In this document: positions 36,345 to 45,275 of the stretch, piece by piece
Layout: every line of letters begins with the position of its first letter
Numbering within the stretch: the first letter of the stretch is position 1
Assembly: GCA_937996625.1 (NCBI GenBank)
Contig: CALKVA010000002.1
Location: forward strand, 1 to 64,000
Source of the DNA: UBA5951 sp009936885
GTDB taxonomy: Bacteria; Pseudomonadota; Alphaproteobacteria; Puniceispirillales; Puniceispirillaceae
Reading direction: 5' to 3'
Length of the DNA stretch: 64,000 bases
The notes under the pieces: model-generated
The model's database searches: none
Told to the model about the DNA's origin: nothing
What the model saw: only the letters and a program-made list of their open reading frames with translations
Program-made: the position numbers and the translations under genes

Positions 36345-36363
36345 ATTATAGAAATAAATCAAA

Positions 36364-36819
36364 ATGCGCTCACAATTTTCCTATTTTTTAGGCCAGCTGG
36401 CAACCTTGGGGCCTATCGGCACTAAGCTTCCAGCACCTGGAACTGCAGGGTCTTTGGTTGCTGTTATTGCAGGTTATTTTCTGCTTCTTATGGGCTGGTT
36501 GCCATTTTTATTTTTTACCATCTTGATTAGTGTTATCGGCGTTTTTGCAGCTGATACATACTCCAACGCAACCAGCACCCATGATTCTGGAGAAATAATA
36601 ATTGATGAAGTTGCAGGTCAATGGGTTGCTCTTTTATTCATTCCGCATGATATTTTGTATTTAAGTGCAGCCTTTATATTATTCCGGCTATTTGATATAA
36701 CTAAATGCTGGCCTGTGAACTGGGCTGAGAGGCTGCCTGGCGGAATTGGGGTGATGGTTGATGATTTGGTAGCTGGGTTAATGGCAGGTATTATTCTGTT
36801 CAGTTTTCATAACTGGTAG
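36364..36819 (+). CDS. pgpA: Phosphatidylglycerophosphatase A
   Basis: A 151-residue inner-membrane phosphatase that makes phosphatidylglycerol from its phosphate. Family motifs are present: GPIGTKLPAPGTAGSL, then DSGEIIIDEVAGQWVALLF with metal-binding acidic residues, FRLFDITKCWPVNWAERLPG, and GVMVDDLVAGLMAG near the C-terminus. Three to four hydrophobic segments. It lies between ispDF and the CinA-like gene. Confidence 0.93.
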   Translation: MRSQFSYFLGQLATLGPIGTKLPAPGTAGSLVAVIAGYFLLLMGWLPFLFFTILISVIGVFAADTYSNATSTHDSGEIIIDEVAGQWVALLFIPHDILYLSAAFILFRLFDITKCWPVNWAERLPGGIGVMVDDLVAGLMAGIILFSFHNW

Positions 36820-36829
36820 GAGCTAAAAA

Positions 36830-37315
36830 ATGGATATAATTTCTATAAATGCAGCGGAAATAGTCACTAGCCTTAAGCAATCAGGCATGCGTATCTGCTG
36901 CGCTGAATCTTGCACAGGCGGAATGATAGCAGCAGCAATAACAGACATTGTTGGCTCTTCTGCTGTGTTTTCAAGAGGCTTTGTTACATACAGCAATCAT
37001 GCAAAAATAAATATGCTTGGCGTAAAACCCGAAACCTTAAATCTCTATGGTGCCGTTTCTGGACAAACTGTTTCTGAGATGGCTAGCGGCGCAATCACCG
37101 CAAGTGAAGACGAAGCTGATTTTGCGGTTGCAGTTTCTGGCATAGCTGGGCCAGATGGCGGGACAGTCGAAAAACCAGTAGGGCTGGTTTATATTTGCGT
37201 GTTAAAAAAAGGAGAGGTTGGACAAGTTAGCAGGTATGTATTTGACGGCGACAGGCAATCTGTCCGCACACAAACCGTCGAAAATGCATTGAAAAATATC
37301 CGTGGATCGATGTAA
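36830..37315 (+). CDS. pncC: Nicotinamide-nucleotide amidase (CinA C-terminal domain protein)
   Basis: A 161-residue stand-alone CinA C-terminal domain. It deamidates NMN to nicotinate mononucleotide in pyridine nucleotide recycling. The family signature is clear: RICCAESCTGGMIAAAITDI, with the catalytic serine in ESCTGG, then GFVTYSNHAKINMLGV and AVSGIAGPDGG. GGAG lies seven bases before the ATG. Its 3' end abuts ratA, which runs the other way. Confidence 0.93.
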   Translation: MDIISINAAEIVTSLKQSGMRICCAESCTGGMIAAAITDIVGSSAVFSRGFVTYSNHAKINMLGVKPETLNLYGAVSGQTVSEMASGAITASEDEADFAVAVSGIAGPDGGTVEKPVGLVYICVLKKGEVGQVSRYVFDGDRQSVRTQTVENALKNIRGSM

Positions 37316-37753
37316 TCATACTTTTTTATAAAGTATATCTGCTCTAGTTTCGAAAGCTTTTACCATCCGCTTTACAGCCTCTGTAAACAAGGTTTCCATC
37401 ACAGTCTGTAGCAATCTGTTTCTAAATTCAAAATCTACGTAAAAATATATTTCGCATCCATCTGGGTGAGGCAGAAACTTCCAGTGATTTTGCAAATATT
37501 TGAACGGTCCATCAGCATAGCTTGTATCGATTAAAAGTGCCTGCCTATCCATCGCAACCTTAGAGGTGAACTTTTCCTTGAATACTTGAAACCCTATAAT
37601 TAGATCTGCAATGAGTTCTTTTTCAGTCTGTGTTCTTATTCTGGCAGCAAGACACCATGGCAAAAACTCTGGATACCGCTTAACGTCAGCAACAAGCTCA
37701 AATAAATCTTCAGGTTTGTGGGGGATTATTCTAGTTTCCGAGTGGACTGTCAT
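37316..37753 (-). CDS. ratA: RatA/COQ10-type START-domain protein
   Basis: A 145-residue polyketide-cyclase/START-fold protein. Characteristic segments are PHKPEDLFELVADVKRYPEF, LPWCLAARI and a late FEFRNRLLQTVMETLF. Homologues include mitochondrial Coq10, which carries ubiquinone, and RatA, described as affecting ribosome subunit association. In alphaproteobacteria the gene usually follows lipA, as here with a 4-base overlap. The Coq10-like role in quinone handling seems more likely than a toxin role, but that is inference. Confidence 0.9.
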   Translation of the reverse strand: MTVHSETRIIPHKPEDLFELVADVKRYPEFLPWCLAARIRTQTEKELIADLIIGFQVFKEKFTSKVAMDRQALLIDTSYADGPFKYLQNHWKFLPHPDGCEIYFYVDFEFRNRLLQTVMETLFTEAVKRMVKAFETRADILYKKV

Positions 37754-38772
37754 ATTGAAAGCTTTTTCCCCCGGGCAAGTCTGAGAGCTGCAAAATCAGC
37801 ATCAGCATGGTATGATGAACGTGTTAACGGCGTTGATGCCATCATCAAGAACCCTTTCTTTTCCCCTAATCCTTCATAATAAGAAAACATATTAGGCGTT
37901 ACAAAGCGCGCTACCGGCGCATGTTTCGGCGTTGGCTGGAGATATTGACCAATCGTCATAAAATCAACCTCAGCCCCTCTTAAATCATCCATGATTGAGG
38001 CAACTTCCTCATCACTCTCACCAAGCCCGACCATAATCCCTGACTTTGTGAAAATCATCGGGTCATGTTTTTTGACTTGCGCTAATATCGAAAGTGAATG
38101 CTCAAATCGTGCGCCAGGGCGTATTGTTCTATATAAGCGGGGCACTGTCTCCATATTATGGTTAAACACATCAGGTCTTGCCTCTATGACAATCTCCACC
38201 GCTCCTGGCTTTCGAAGAAAATCAGGGGTAAGTAATTCAATTGTGGTAGCAGGCGATAAGGCCCTGATTGCTGCGATGGTTTGCGCAAAATGAGCAGCAC
38301 CCCCATCCTCTAAATCATCTCTATCGACAGAAGTAATCACCACATGTTTCAAATTTAATTTAGCAACAGCTTGTGCAACATTTTCAGGCTCATGCGGATC
38401 TAATAAATCAGGCCGGCCGGTAGCAATATTGCAGAACGCGCAGGCTCTTGTGCAGATCGAGCCTAAAATCATCATTGTTGCGTGTTTTTTAGACCAACAT
38501 TCGCCGATATTGGGACATGCTGCTTCCTCACATACAGTCACCAGATTCAAATCACGCATTAAGTTTCGCGTTTCATCAAACAATTCGCCTGCAGGTGCTT
38601 TCACGCGAAGCCAATCGGGGCGTTTTGGTTGAGGAATCGCTTCGTTCTTTTGTTTTTCTGGATGGCGCTTGGCGCCTATCGTTGTGTTTGGAGATGGCAA
38701 TACTGCCTCCTTTATACTCGTCTGGTATACTGCCCTGGTATACTCTTCTGGTACATTCGTCTGAGATGTCAA
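37750..38772 (-). CDS. lipA: Lipoyl synthase
   Basis: A 340-residue radical-SAM enzyme that inserts two sulfurs into octanoyl groups on lipoyl domains. The auxiliary cluster cysteines are in CEEAACPNIGEC, the radical-SAM cysteines in CTRACAFCNI, and the C-terminal RSSYHAD serine motif is present. The first about 30 residues are poorly conserved; their DNA has short near-repeats containing CTGGTATACT. It lies just after lpdA in the order pdhA-pdhB-pdhC-lpdA-lipA, where it makes the cofactor of those enzymes. Confidence 0.96.
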   Translation of the reverse strand: MTSQTNVPEEYTRAVYQTSIKEAVLPSPNTTIGAKRHPEKQKNEAIPQPKRPDWLRVKAPAGELFDETRNLMRDLNLVTVCEEAACPNIGECWSKKHATMMILGSICTRACAFCNIATGRPDLLDPHEPENVAQAVAKLNLKHVVITSVDRDDLEDGGAAHFAQTIAAIRALSPATTIELLTPDFLRKPGAVEIVIEARPDVFNHNMETVPRLYRTIRPGARFEHSLSILAQVKKHDPMIFTKSGIMVGLGESDEEVASIMDDLRGAEVDFMTIGQYLQPTPKHAPVARFVTPNMFSYYEGLGEKKGFLMMASTPLTRSSYHADADFAALRLARGKKLSI

Positions 38773-38799
38773 AACATATAATAGAATGTTTGTCTTAAT

Positions 38800-40212
38800 T
38801 TAGAAATGGATCGCTCTGTCGAATGCGTCAAGCACAGACTCATGCATTGCTTCTGATATTGTCGGATGTGGGAAGATTGTATGCATTAATTCTGCCTCGG
38901 TTGTCTCTAGAGTTCGTGCAATTGCATATCCTTGTATCATTTCCGTAACTTCCGCGCCTATCAGATGTGCGCCAAGTAATGCCCCTGTTTTGGAACAGAA
39001 AATCGTTTTAACAAGCCCTTGATCCTCGCCCATGGCAATTGCCTTGCCATTTGCCAGCAAGGGAAAACGACCAACCTTAATCTCATAGCCTTCTGCTTTT
39101 GCTTTATCCTCTGTTAATCCAATGGACGCTATTTGAGGGCGACAATAGGTACAGCCAGGAACAGAATTTTCTCCAATTGGATGCACATCACTTTGATTTG
39201 TCATTGCTTCAACACAAATAATAGCTTCATGGCTTGCTTTATGAGCAAGCCATGGCGGGCCGGTAACATCCCCAATAGCAAATATTCCTGCAACATTAGT
39301 AGCACCGAAGCCGTTTGTTACAATATGCCCCTTCTCTGTTTTAATGCCAATTTTTTCTAACCCTATATTCTCTGTATTTCCGATAATTCCGATAGCCATT
39401 ATCACCCTATCAGAAGTAATTTTCTGCTTTTTCCCTGCGATTGTAATAGTGGCCATTACGTCATTTTTAGATTTGGTAATTGCCTCAAGCTTGGCAGAGG
39501 TATGAATTTTTATACCTCGCTTTTCAAATGACTTGTGAGCTAAATCAGATATTTCCTTATCTTCAACATTAAGAATTCTATCCATCGCTTCAACAATAGT
39601 GACATCCACTCCCATATCATTATAAAAGCTGGCAAACTCTATTCCGATTGCACCAGACCCAACTACCATTAATGATTTCGGCATTGTTTTTGGAACCATG
39701 GCATCACGATAAGTGACGATTTTATCTCCATCTGCTTCCATAGATGGTATCTGCCTAGCGCGTGCACCTGTTGCAAGCAAAATGTTAGTCGCTTTAACAG
39801 AGGATTTTTTTTCACCTTCCACAGCAATTTCCCAGCCACCAGATATCTTTTTATTGATTTTAGCCACGCCTTTTATCACGGTAACTTTATGTTTCTTCAT
39901 AAGATGGGAAACACCGCCAGAAAGCCGCTCTGCAACTTGGCGTGAGCGCGCAACAACTTTTTCAAGATTTATGTTCACGCTTCCTTCTATCTCAATGCCA
40001 AATTCACTTAAATGGGAGATATTATTTTTTAACTCAGCCGCACGAAGAAGCGCCTTGGTTGGAATACAGCCCCAATTCAAGCAAACGCCTCCAAGATTTT
40101 CTTTTTCAATAACAGCTACTTTTTGACCAAGTTGGCTGGCGCGAATAGCGCCCACATATCCACCTGGACCGCCACCGATTACGATTAAATCAAATTTCTG
40201 AGAATCAGTCAT
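38800..40212 (-). CDS. lpdA: Dihydrolipoyl dehydrogenase (E3)
   Basis: A 470-residue flavoenzyme that reoxidises dihydrolipoyl groups and reduces NAD+. FAD fold: DLIVIGGGPGGYVGAIRASQ. Redox-active disulfide: GGVCLNWGCIPTKALL. NAD fold: SLMVVGSGAIGIEFASFY. The dimerisation domain ends with HTIFPHPTISEAMHESVLDA, which carries the catalytic His-Glu pair. As the last pdh gene it serves pyruvate dehydrogenase; other 2-oxoacid complexes may share it. Confidence 0.96.
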   Translation of the reverse strand: MTDSQKFDLIVIGGGPGGYVGAIRASQLGQKVAVIEKENLGGVCLNWGCIPTKALLRAAELKNNISHLSEFGIEIEGSVNINLEKVVARSRQVAERLSGGVSHLMKKHKVTVIKGVAKINKKISGGWEIAVEGEKKSSVKATNILLATGARARQIPSMEADGDKIVTYRDAMVPKTMPKSLMVVGSGAIGIEFASFYNDMGVDVTIVEAMDRILNVEDKEISDLAHKSFEKRGIKIHTSAKLEAITKSKNDVMATITIAGKKQKITSDRVIMAIGIIGNTENIGLEKIGIKTEKGHIVTNGFGATNVAGIFAIGDVTGPPWLAHKASHEAIICVEAMTNQSDVHPIGENSVPGCTYCRPQIASIGLTEDKAKAEGYEIKVGRFPLLANGKAIAMGEDQGLVKTIFCSKTGALLGAHLIGAEVTEMIQGYAIARTLETTEAELMHTIFPHPTISEAMHESVLDAFDRAIHF

Positions 40213-40231
40213 AACTGTCCTTTTTAAATTC

Positions 40232-41581
40232 TTAAATTAACATTGTGACAGGGTTTTCAACAAACCCTTTGAAAAGCTGCAACCACTCTGCTCCCAAAGC
40301 ACCGTCGACAATGCGATGATCGGCAGATAAGGTAACATTCATCATAGTTGCAATTGCAAGTTCACCATCTTTTACAATCGCTCTTTGCTCTCCTGCACCG
40401 ACCGCTAAAATAGCGCTTTGAGGCGGGTTGATAACAGCTGCAAACTCTTTGATCCCAAACATACCCAAATTTGATATGGTAAAACCACCGCCGGTATATT
40501 CTTCTGTTTTTAATTTTCCCTCTCTTGCCCTTGATGCAAGATCTTTTGTTATCTGCGATAACTCAGCCAAACCAAGTTTTTCAACAGACCGAATAACAGG
40601 TGTAATCAATCCACCTTTTATAGCAACTGCCATACAAATATCAGCTGTATCGAAATATCGGCTTCCATCCTCTTCAAACCAGCCATTAACTTCTGGTAGT
40701 TTTTGCAAAGCCATAGCACTTGCTCTTATAATCATATCATTAACCGATATTTTAACGCCATCTGGTGCCATTTCATTAAGCTGGGCTCTATTTTCTAGCA
40801 AACGATCAATTGAACATTCCAACGTTAGGTAGAAATGCGGTGCCGTTTGTTTTGAGAACTGCAGTCTGCTTGCAATTGTACGCCGCATCGCTGTGTGAGC
40901 AACAAATTTTCCTTCAATTGAAGAACCTATTTGCTGAGGAATATTTTGGGTATCAGCAGATAATGCCCCATCCCCTGACTTAAAACTATCCCCTGACTTA
41001 ACAATTGTTAGAATATTACGCTCAATAATTCGCCCGTGGGGGCCTGTACCATTTACCTGTGCAAGGTCAATACCATATTGTGCTGCTAGCCTGCGTGCTA
41101 ACGGAGTTACAAAAACCCTTTCCTTCTGGGAGTTTGAATCGCTGATATTCTTAGATGCTTGAGTTGTTGAACCAGAATCTGTTGGCGTTTGATTTGTCGC
41201 TGGTATTTCGTTTTTTAACGCGCTATAATCAGAAGCTTTCTTGCTGTTATTAGCCGGCATTGAGACGTCTTTTTTGACAGCATCTTTAATATTGCTGTCT
41301 GTTGGATTATCAGATATCTCGCTAATATTCTCACCATCTTCCGCTAAAACAGCGATCACCGAATTTACAGCAACCCCCTCTGTGCCCTCATTCACAATGA
41401 TCTTGGCTAGCACCCCATCTTCTATCGCTTCGACTTCCATGGTGGCTTTATCTGTCTCAATTTCTGCTATTACATCACCAGAGCGTACTTCATCTCCTTG
41501 TTTAACAAGCCATTTTGATAATATACCTTCTGTCATAGTAGGCGATAAAGCTGGCATTAATATATCAATTGCCATTTTCAC
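40232..41581 (-). CDS. pdhC: Pyruvate dehydrogenase E2, dihydrolipoamide acetyltransferase
   Basis: A 449-residue core component that transfers acetyl groups to CoA. One N-terminal lipoyl domain carries the lipoylated lysine in EIETDKATMEVEAI. A Ser/Asn/Thr-rich linker follows, then the peripheral subunit-binding domain (TPLARRLAAQYGIDLAQVNG) and the catalytic domain ending in SADHRIVDGALGAEWL. Start overlaps the pdhB stop (ATGA). Confidence 0.96.
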   Translation of the reverse strand: MKMAIDILMPALSPTMTEGILSKWLVKQGDEVRSGDVIAEIETDKATMEVEAIEDGVLAKIIVNEGTEGVAVNSVIAVLAEDGENISEISDNPTDSNIKDAVKKDVSMPANNSKKASDYSALKNEIPATNQTPTDSGSTTQASKNISDSNSQKERVFVTPLARRLAAQYGIDLAQVNGTGPHGRIIERNILTIVKSGDSFKSGDGALSADTQNIPQQIGSSIEGKFVAHTAMRRTIASRLQFSKQTAPHFYLTLECSIDRLLENRAQLNEMAPDGVKISVNDMIIRASAMALQKLPEVNGWFEEDGSRYFDTADICMAVAIKGGLITPVIRSVEKLGLAELSQITKDLASRAREGKLKTEEYTGGGFTISNLGMFGIKEFAAVINPPQSAILAVGAGEQRAIVKDGELAIATMMNVTLSADHRIVDGALGAEWLQLFKGFVENPVTMLI

Positions 41582-42954
41582 ATCTCCTCATCTTTGTAGC
41601 AGACCCGCCATGCTGCTTGCACGATTTCATCACTTTGCGGCAAAGTTAGGGCTTCTAAATTGGCTGCATATGGCATTGGCACGTCTTTTCCAGTAACACG
41701 CATTATGGGTGCATCCAGATAATCAAACGCTTTTTCATTAACCTGCATTCCAAGCTCAGCTCCAATTCCAGCAAAAGGAAACCCTTCTTCACATGAAATT
41801 AGCCTATTTGTCTTTTTAACCGAATTAACAATTAACTCAATATCAAGAGGACGCAACGTTCGTAAATCTATTACCTCAGCCTCAATACCTTTTTCACTTA
41901 ATATTTCAGCCGCTTCAAGCGCTTTTCCAACCATAATAGAAAATGCGGTTATGGTAACATCGCTGCCTTCTCTTACGATATTTCCGCGTCCAATCGGCAC
42001 CAGCCATTCATCAGTATCCGGCACGTCAAAGCTTTGCCCATACATAACTTCGTTTTCAAGGAATATTACAGGATTTGGATCCCGTATTGCTGATTTCAAC
42101 AACCCTTTCGCATCAGCGGCAGACCATGGGGAGACAACTTTTAGCCCCGGACAATGTGCATACCAGCTTGCAAAGCATTGTGAATGCTGTGCAGCAACTC
42201 TGCTTGCAGCCCCATTGGGTCCTCTAAACACAATCGGACATCCCATTTGGCCACCAGACATATAAAGAGTTTTTGCGGCTGAATTTATAATTTGATCAAT
42301 CGCCTGCATTGAAAAATTAAAAGTCATGAATTCTACAACTGGTCGCAAATCTCCAAACGCGGCTCCGACAGCCAATCCTGTAAATCCATGTTCTGTAATG
42401 GGTGTATCAATAACGCGCTTCTCTCCAAATTCATCAAGCAAGCCTTGTGTTACTTTGTATGCGCCTTGATATTCGGCGACTTCTTCGCCCATGATGAATA
42501 TTTTATCATCGACTCTCATTTCTTCTGCCATTGCATCGCGTAGTGCCTCACGCACTGTCATATTTTTAACAGGGCCATCCCATTCCATCACCTGAGCTAA
42601 AGTAACATCACGCTTTGCTGGCGCCACCACTGGTTCAATTACAGGCGATGTAATGCTAGGTTCAACTTGCGGGGTTCCTTTATTTTGGCTTTTGGTTTCT
42701 AGTTCATAGCCACTATCACCTGATATAGTGGCTATGACAGTGCCGACTGGCACTGCTTGAGTTCCCTCTTCCACCACCAATTGGGTTACAATTCCATCGT
42801 CAACAGCTTCAACTTCCATTGTCGCCTTATCTGTTTCAATTTCGGCTATTACATCACCGGAGCGTATTTCATCTCCAATCTTCACCAGCCATTTAGATAA
42901 TATCCCCTCTGTCATAGTTGGGGATAATGCTGGCATTTTTATTTCATTCGACAT
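41578..42954 (-). CDS. pdhB: Pyruvate dehydrogenase E1 beta subunit with fused lipoyl domain
   Basis: A 458-residue E1 beta subunit. An N-terminal lipoyl domain (about residues 1-80, lysine in ETDKATMEVEAVDDG), nearly identical in its core to that of pdhC, is joined by a short linker to the transketolase-like core: TVREALRDAMAEEMR, FIMGEEVAEYQGAYKVT and PITEHGFTGLAVGAA. The fused lipoyl domain is an alphaproteobacterial trait. With pdhA it decarboxylates pyruvate using thiamine diphosphate. Confidence 0.96.
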   Translation of the reverse strand: MSNEIKMPALSPTMTEGILSKWLVKIGDEIRSGDVIAEIETDKATMEVEAVDDGIVTQLVVEEGTQAVPVGTVIATISGDSGYELETKSQNKGTPQVEPSITSPVIEPVVAPAKRDVTLAQVMEWDGPVKNMTVREALRDAMAEEMRVDDKIFIMGEEVAEYQGAYKVTQGLLDEFGEKRVIDTPITEHGFTGLAVGAAFGDLRPVVEFMTFNFSMQAIDQIINSAAKTLYMSGGQMGCPIVFRGPNGAASRVAAQHSQCFASWYAHCPGLKVVSPWSAADAKGLLKSAIRDPNPVIFLENEVMYGQSFDVPDTDEWLVPIGRGNIVREGSDVTITAFSIMVGKALEAAEILSEKGIEAEVIDLRTLRPLDIELIVNSVKKTNRLISCEEGFPFAGIGAELGMQVNEKAFDYLDAPIMRVTGKDVPMPYAANLEALTLPQSDEIVQAAWRVCYKDEEM

Positions 42955-43028
42955 AGGTTGAACCCTTAAAATTCTTCTTTATGCGGCATAATCTGTGCAA
43001 CAAATCAAACCTTTGATTAACGAAGCTG

Positions 43029-44084
43029 TTATTCAGCAACCTCAACTAATATATCGGTATAAAGCTCATCTGGTGATGGTTCAGGAGACTCTAATGCGAT
43101 ATCTGTCGCTTCTGATATGATTTTTTTAACTTCTGTATCCTGAAGTTTTAATTCTGCTTCCTCGATACCTTCTCGAAGTAGTAAATCACGCAAATGATCA
43201 ATGGGATCATGCTGTTTTCGCATTGCATCCACCTCCTCGCGGGTTCTGTATTTTGCAGGATCTGACATTGAATGACCCCGATAGCGATATGTTTTCATTT
43301 CTAAAATATAAGGACCCTTACCAGAGCGTGCATACTCTATTGCCTCAATACCAGCCTCTCGCACAGCCAACACATCCATACCATCAACCTGCTTACCGAC
43401 AATTCCATAAGCAGAACCACGCTCATATAATGCGGTACCTGCGGTAGATCTTGGGGTTGATGTCCCCATTGCATATTGATTATTTTCAATGACAAAGATA
43501 ACAGGGAGCTTCCACAAGGACGCCATATTGAATGTCTCATAAACTTGGCCTTGATTGGCAGCACCATCACCAAGATAAGTCATAGCAACGCCGCCATCAT
43601 CCTTATATTTATGCGCAAAACCAAGTCCTGCACCTATTGGCACTTGTGCTCCAACAATTCCATGACCGCCGTAAAAATTCTTCTCACGGCTAAACATGTG
43701 CATCGAGCCACCTTTTCCCTTTGAATATCCTGCTGCCCTGCCCGTAAGCTCAGACATAACCCCTGAAGGTTCCATGCCACATGCAAGCATATGACCATGA
43801 TCGCGGTATGATGTTACCACGCTATCTTTATCCACATTTGCCGACTGCAATCCAACAACAACAGCTTCCTGTCCAATATATAAATGACAAAAACCACCAA
43901 TTTTACCCATCCCATAAAGCTGTCCTGCTTTTTCTTCAAAACGCCTAATCAACAACATATCACGATGCATTGTTAGGAGCGTGTTTCTATCAGGCTTCTG
44001 ATTGACAAGATTTCGGGCAGACTTTGGCGGCCTGCCAGACTTGCTAGGATTTTTAACACGCGTTTGATTGGATTTAGGTGCCAC
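43029..44084 (-). CDS. pdhA: Pyruvate dehydrogenase E1 alpha subunit
   Basis: A 351-residue E1 alpha subunit. The start is GTG at 44084 behind AGGAG. The basic, Ser/Lys-rich first 35 residues are not conserved. The core shows RRFEEKAGQLYGMGKIGGFC, the thiamine diphosphate motif GDGAANQGQVYETFNMA, and YRGHSMSDPAKYRT with the phosphorylation-loop-like region of this family. First gene of the pdh cluster, with about 210 bases of upstream DNA that probably hold its promoter. Confidence 0.96.
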   Translation of the reverse strand: MAPKSNQTRVKNPSKSGRPPKSARNLVNQKPDRNTLLTMHRDMLLIRRFEEKAGQLYGMGKIGGFCHLYIGQEAVVVGLQSANVDKDSVVTSYRDHGHMLACGMEPSGVMSELTGRAAGYSKGKGGSMHMFSREKNFYGGHGIVGAQVPIGAGLGFAHKYKDDGGVAMTYLGDGAANQGQVYETFNMASLWKLPVIFVIENNQYAMGTSTPRSTAGTALYERGSAYGIVGKQVDGMDVLAVREAGIEAIEYARSGKGPYILEMKTYRYRGHSMSDPAKYRTREEVDAMRKQHDPIDHLRDLLLREGIEEAELKLQDTEVKKIISEATDIALESPEPSPDELYTDILVEVAE

Positions 44085-44295
44085 GATATTATAACTCCTG
44101 CTATTTTTGTTTTTTTTAAAACATAAGTTTCGCTATCAAATTGCTAGGACAAAACTTGCTTAATATTAGCGTAAAGTGTGTTGCAAAATTGAGATTTTTG
44201 CAACAAATTTATATTATTGTTTTAATTGTATTTTTTAGATTTAAACCTAATTTAGGTTAAGTTTTCTCATAAGCAAAATCACAGCTACTTATAAA

Positions 44296-44613
44296 TTAAT
44301 TAATATTAGGTAAGATTAGAATGTCATTATCTGCAAAAAGACCAAGCTCACTTCGTGCCATCTCTTCTAATATATCTTTATCAACTATATCACTTCTCAT
44401 TAGTGAAATTCGAGATTCTAGTTGAGTATTTTCTTTTTTCAGTAATTGTAGATGTTCTTGTGCGGCGGCAATTTCTCTATCCAAATTATCACGCATTAAC
44501 AGGCCACGCTCACCAGTGAGAGAATGAAACCCGAAAAAGGCTATTAAGGTTCCAAGAAGCATAAAACTTCCAAAATATGTCAATGGCCTATTTAGCATTT
44601 TATGCGTTCTCAT
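44296..44613 (-). CDS. FtsB/DivIC-like septum formation initiator
   Basis: A 105-residue bitopic membrane protein: a short cytoplasmic N-terminus, one membrane segment (about residues 12-30, TYFGSFMLLGTLIAFFGFHS), then a coiled coil (about 40-72, with LDREIAAAQEHLQLLKKENT), then a short conserved tail (EEMARSELGLF). This layout is that of FtsB/DivIC, which link FtsL and FtsQ in the divisome. The position between eno and pdhA is typical for alphaproteobacteria. Confidence 0.88.
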   Translation of the reverse strand: MRTHKMLNRPLTYFGSFMLLGTLIAFFGFHSLTGERGLLMRDNLDREIAAAQEHLQLLKKENTQLESRISLMRSDIVDKDILEEMARSELGLFADNDILILPNIN

Positions 44614-44799
44614 TTCTGGTAACCTATGACTTTAAACGCCGGATATAACGAAGTGAATCAAATTCAACATTCTATGTCAACCAAAACTCTATTCATTTCT
44701 ATTAACGGCGGCATAAGAAACATCCATTAAATTAAAATTAGATAGTCTATTATGCTCTGAACTCACGCAGTTGTTTTACACGTATGAAATAACCTTTTT

Positions 44800-45193
44800 T
44801 TAGTTTAAAAAAAACTCAGCAATGCCCCAGTCGGTATATCGCATTTCTGAGCATTCAAATCCTCGAGATATGATTTTATCTCGATTGCCAGTCAACTCTC
44901 GAACGCAAATAACAATCTCAATACCTTGCCGCCCTCATCTGCTACTGGAAGTATCGAATGACTATCGTCATATTGGATCTTCGTAGGACAAAATAACATG
45001 ACATCAAATTAGGCTGGGTGTCTAAGTTGTTGCCATCCAGATTTTTTCTCAATTAGTTCAAACTAAGGGCGCTGATAAAGAGTGTGCAGTATTCATCTAG
45101 ATATTCTGTATACATCTCAATTTGAACCAATGCCCTCTCTTCCTTTTTTAAAGGGATATATGATGACTTTGTGTCTGTCACAAATTTCACCAT
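44800..45193 (-). pseudogene. Decayed VOC/glyoxalase-family gene
   Basis: Reading from 45193 on the minus strand, three in-order pieces of a vicinal-oxygen-chelate protein appear in changing frames. The first is MVKFVTD... with ALVQIEMYTEYLDEYCTLFI. The second is FELIEKKSGWQQLRHPA, a stop, then FDVMLFCPTKIQYDDSH and LPVADEGGKVLRLLFAFE. The third is RDKIISRGFECSEMRYTDWG with IAEFFLN. At least two frame changes and one in-frame stop break the gene. The GGKVLRLLFAFE...RGFECSE...TDWG pattern is like glyoxalase/bleomycin-resistance proteins. It explains most of the 660-base gap between eno and the FtsB-like gene. Confidence 0.65.
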
Positions 45194-45275
45194 TCTATTA
45201 ATTTGAGTTCAAGCATTATTGTCATATGCGCTCAAGAGATGGGGTTCGCAAAGCCTACAGTTTGCCTCTTGGAAC

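Noticed and set aside
37316..37753. RatA as the toxin of a toxin-antitoxin pair
   Set aside because: No partner antitoxin gene lies beside it. Its place after lipA is conserved, and a Coq10-like lipid-binding role fits better.
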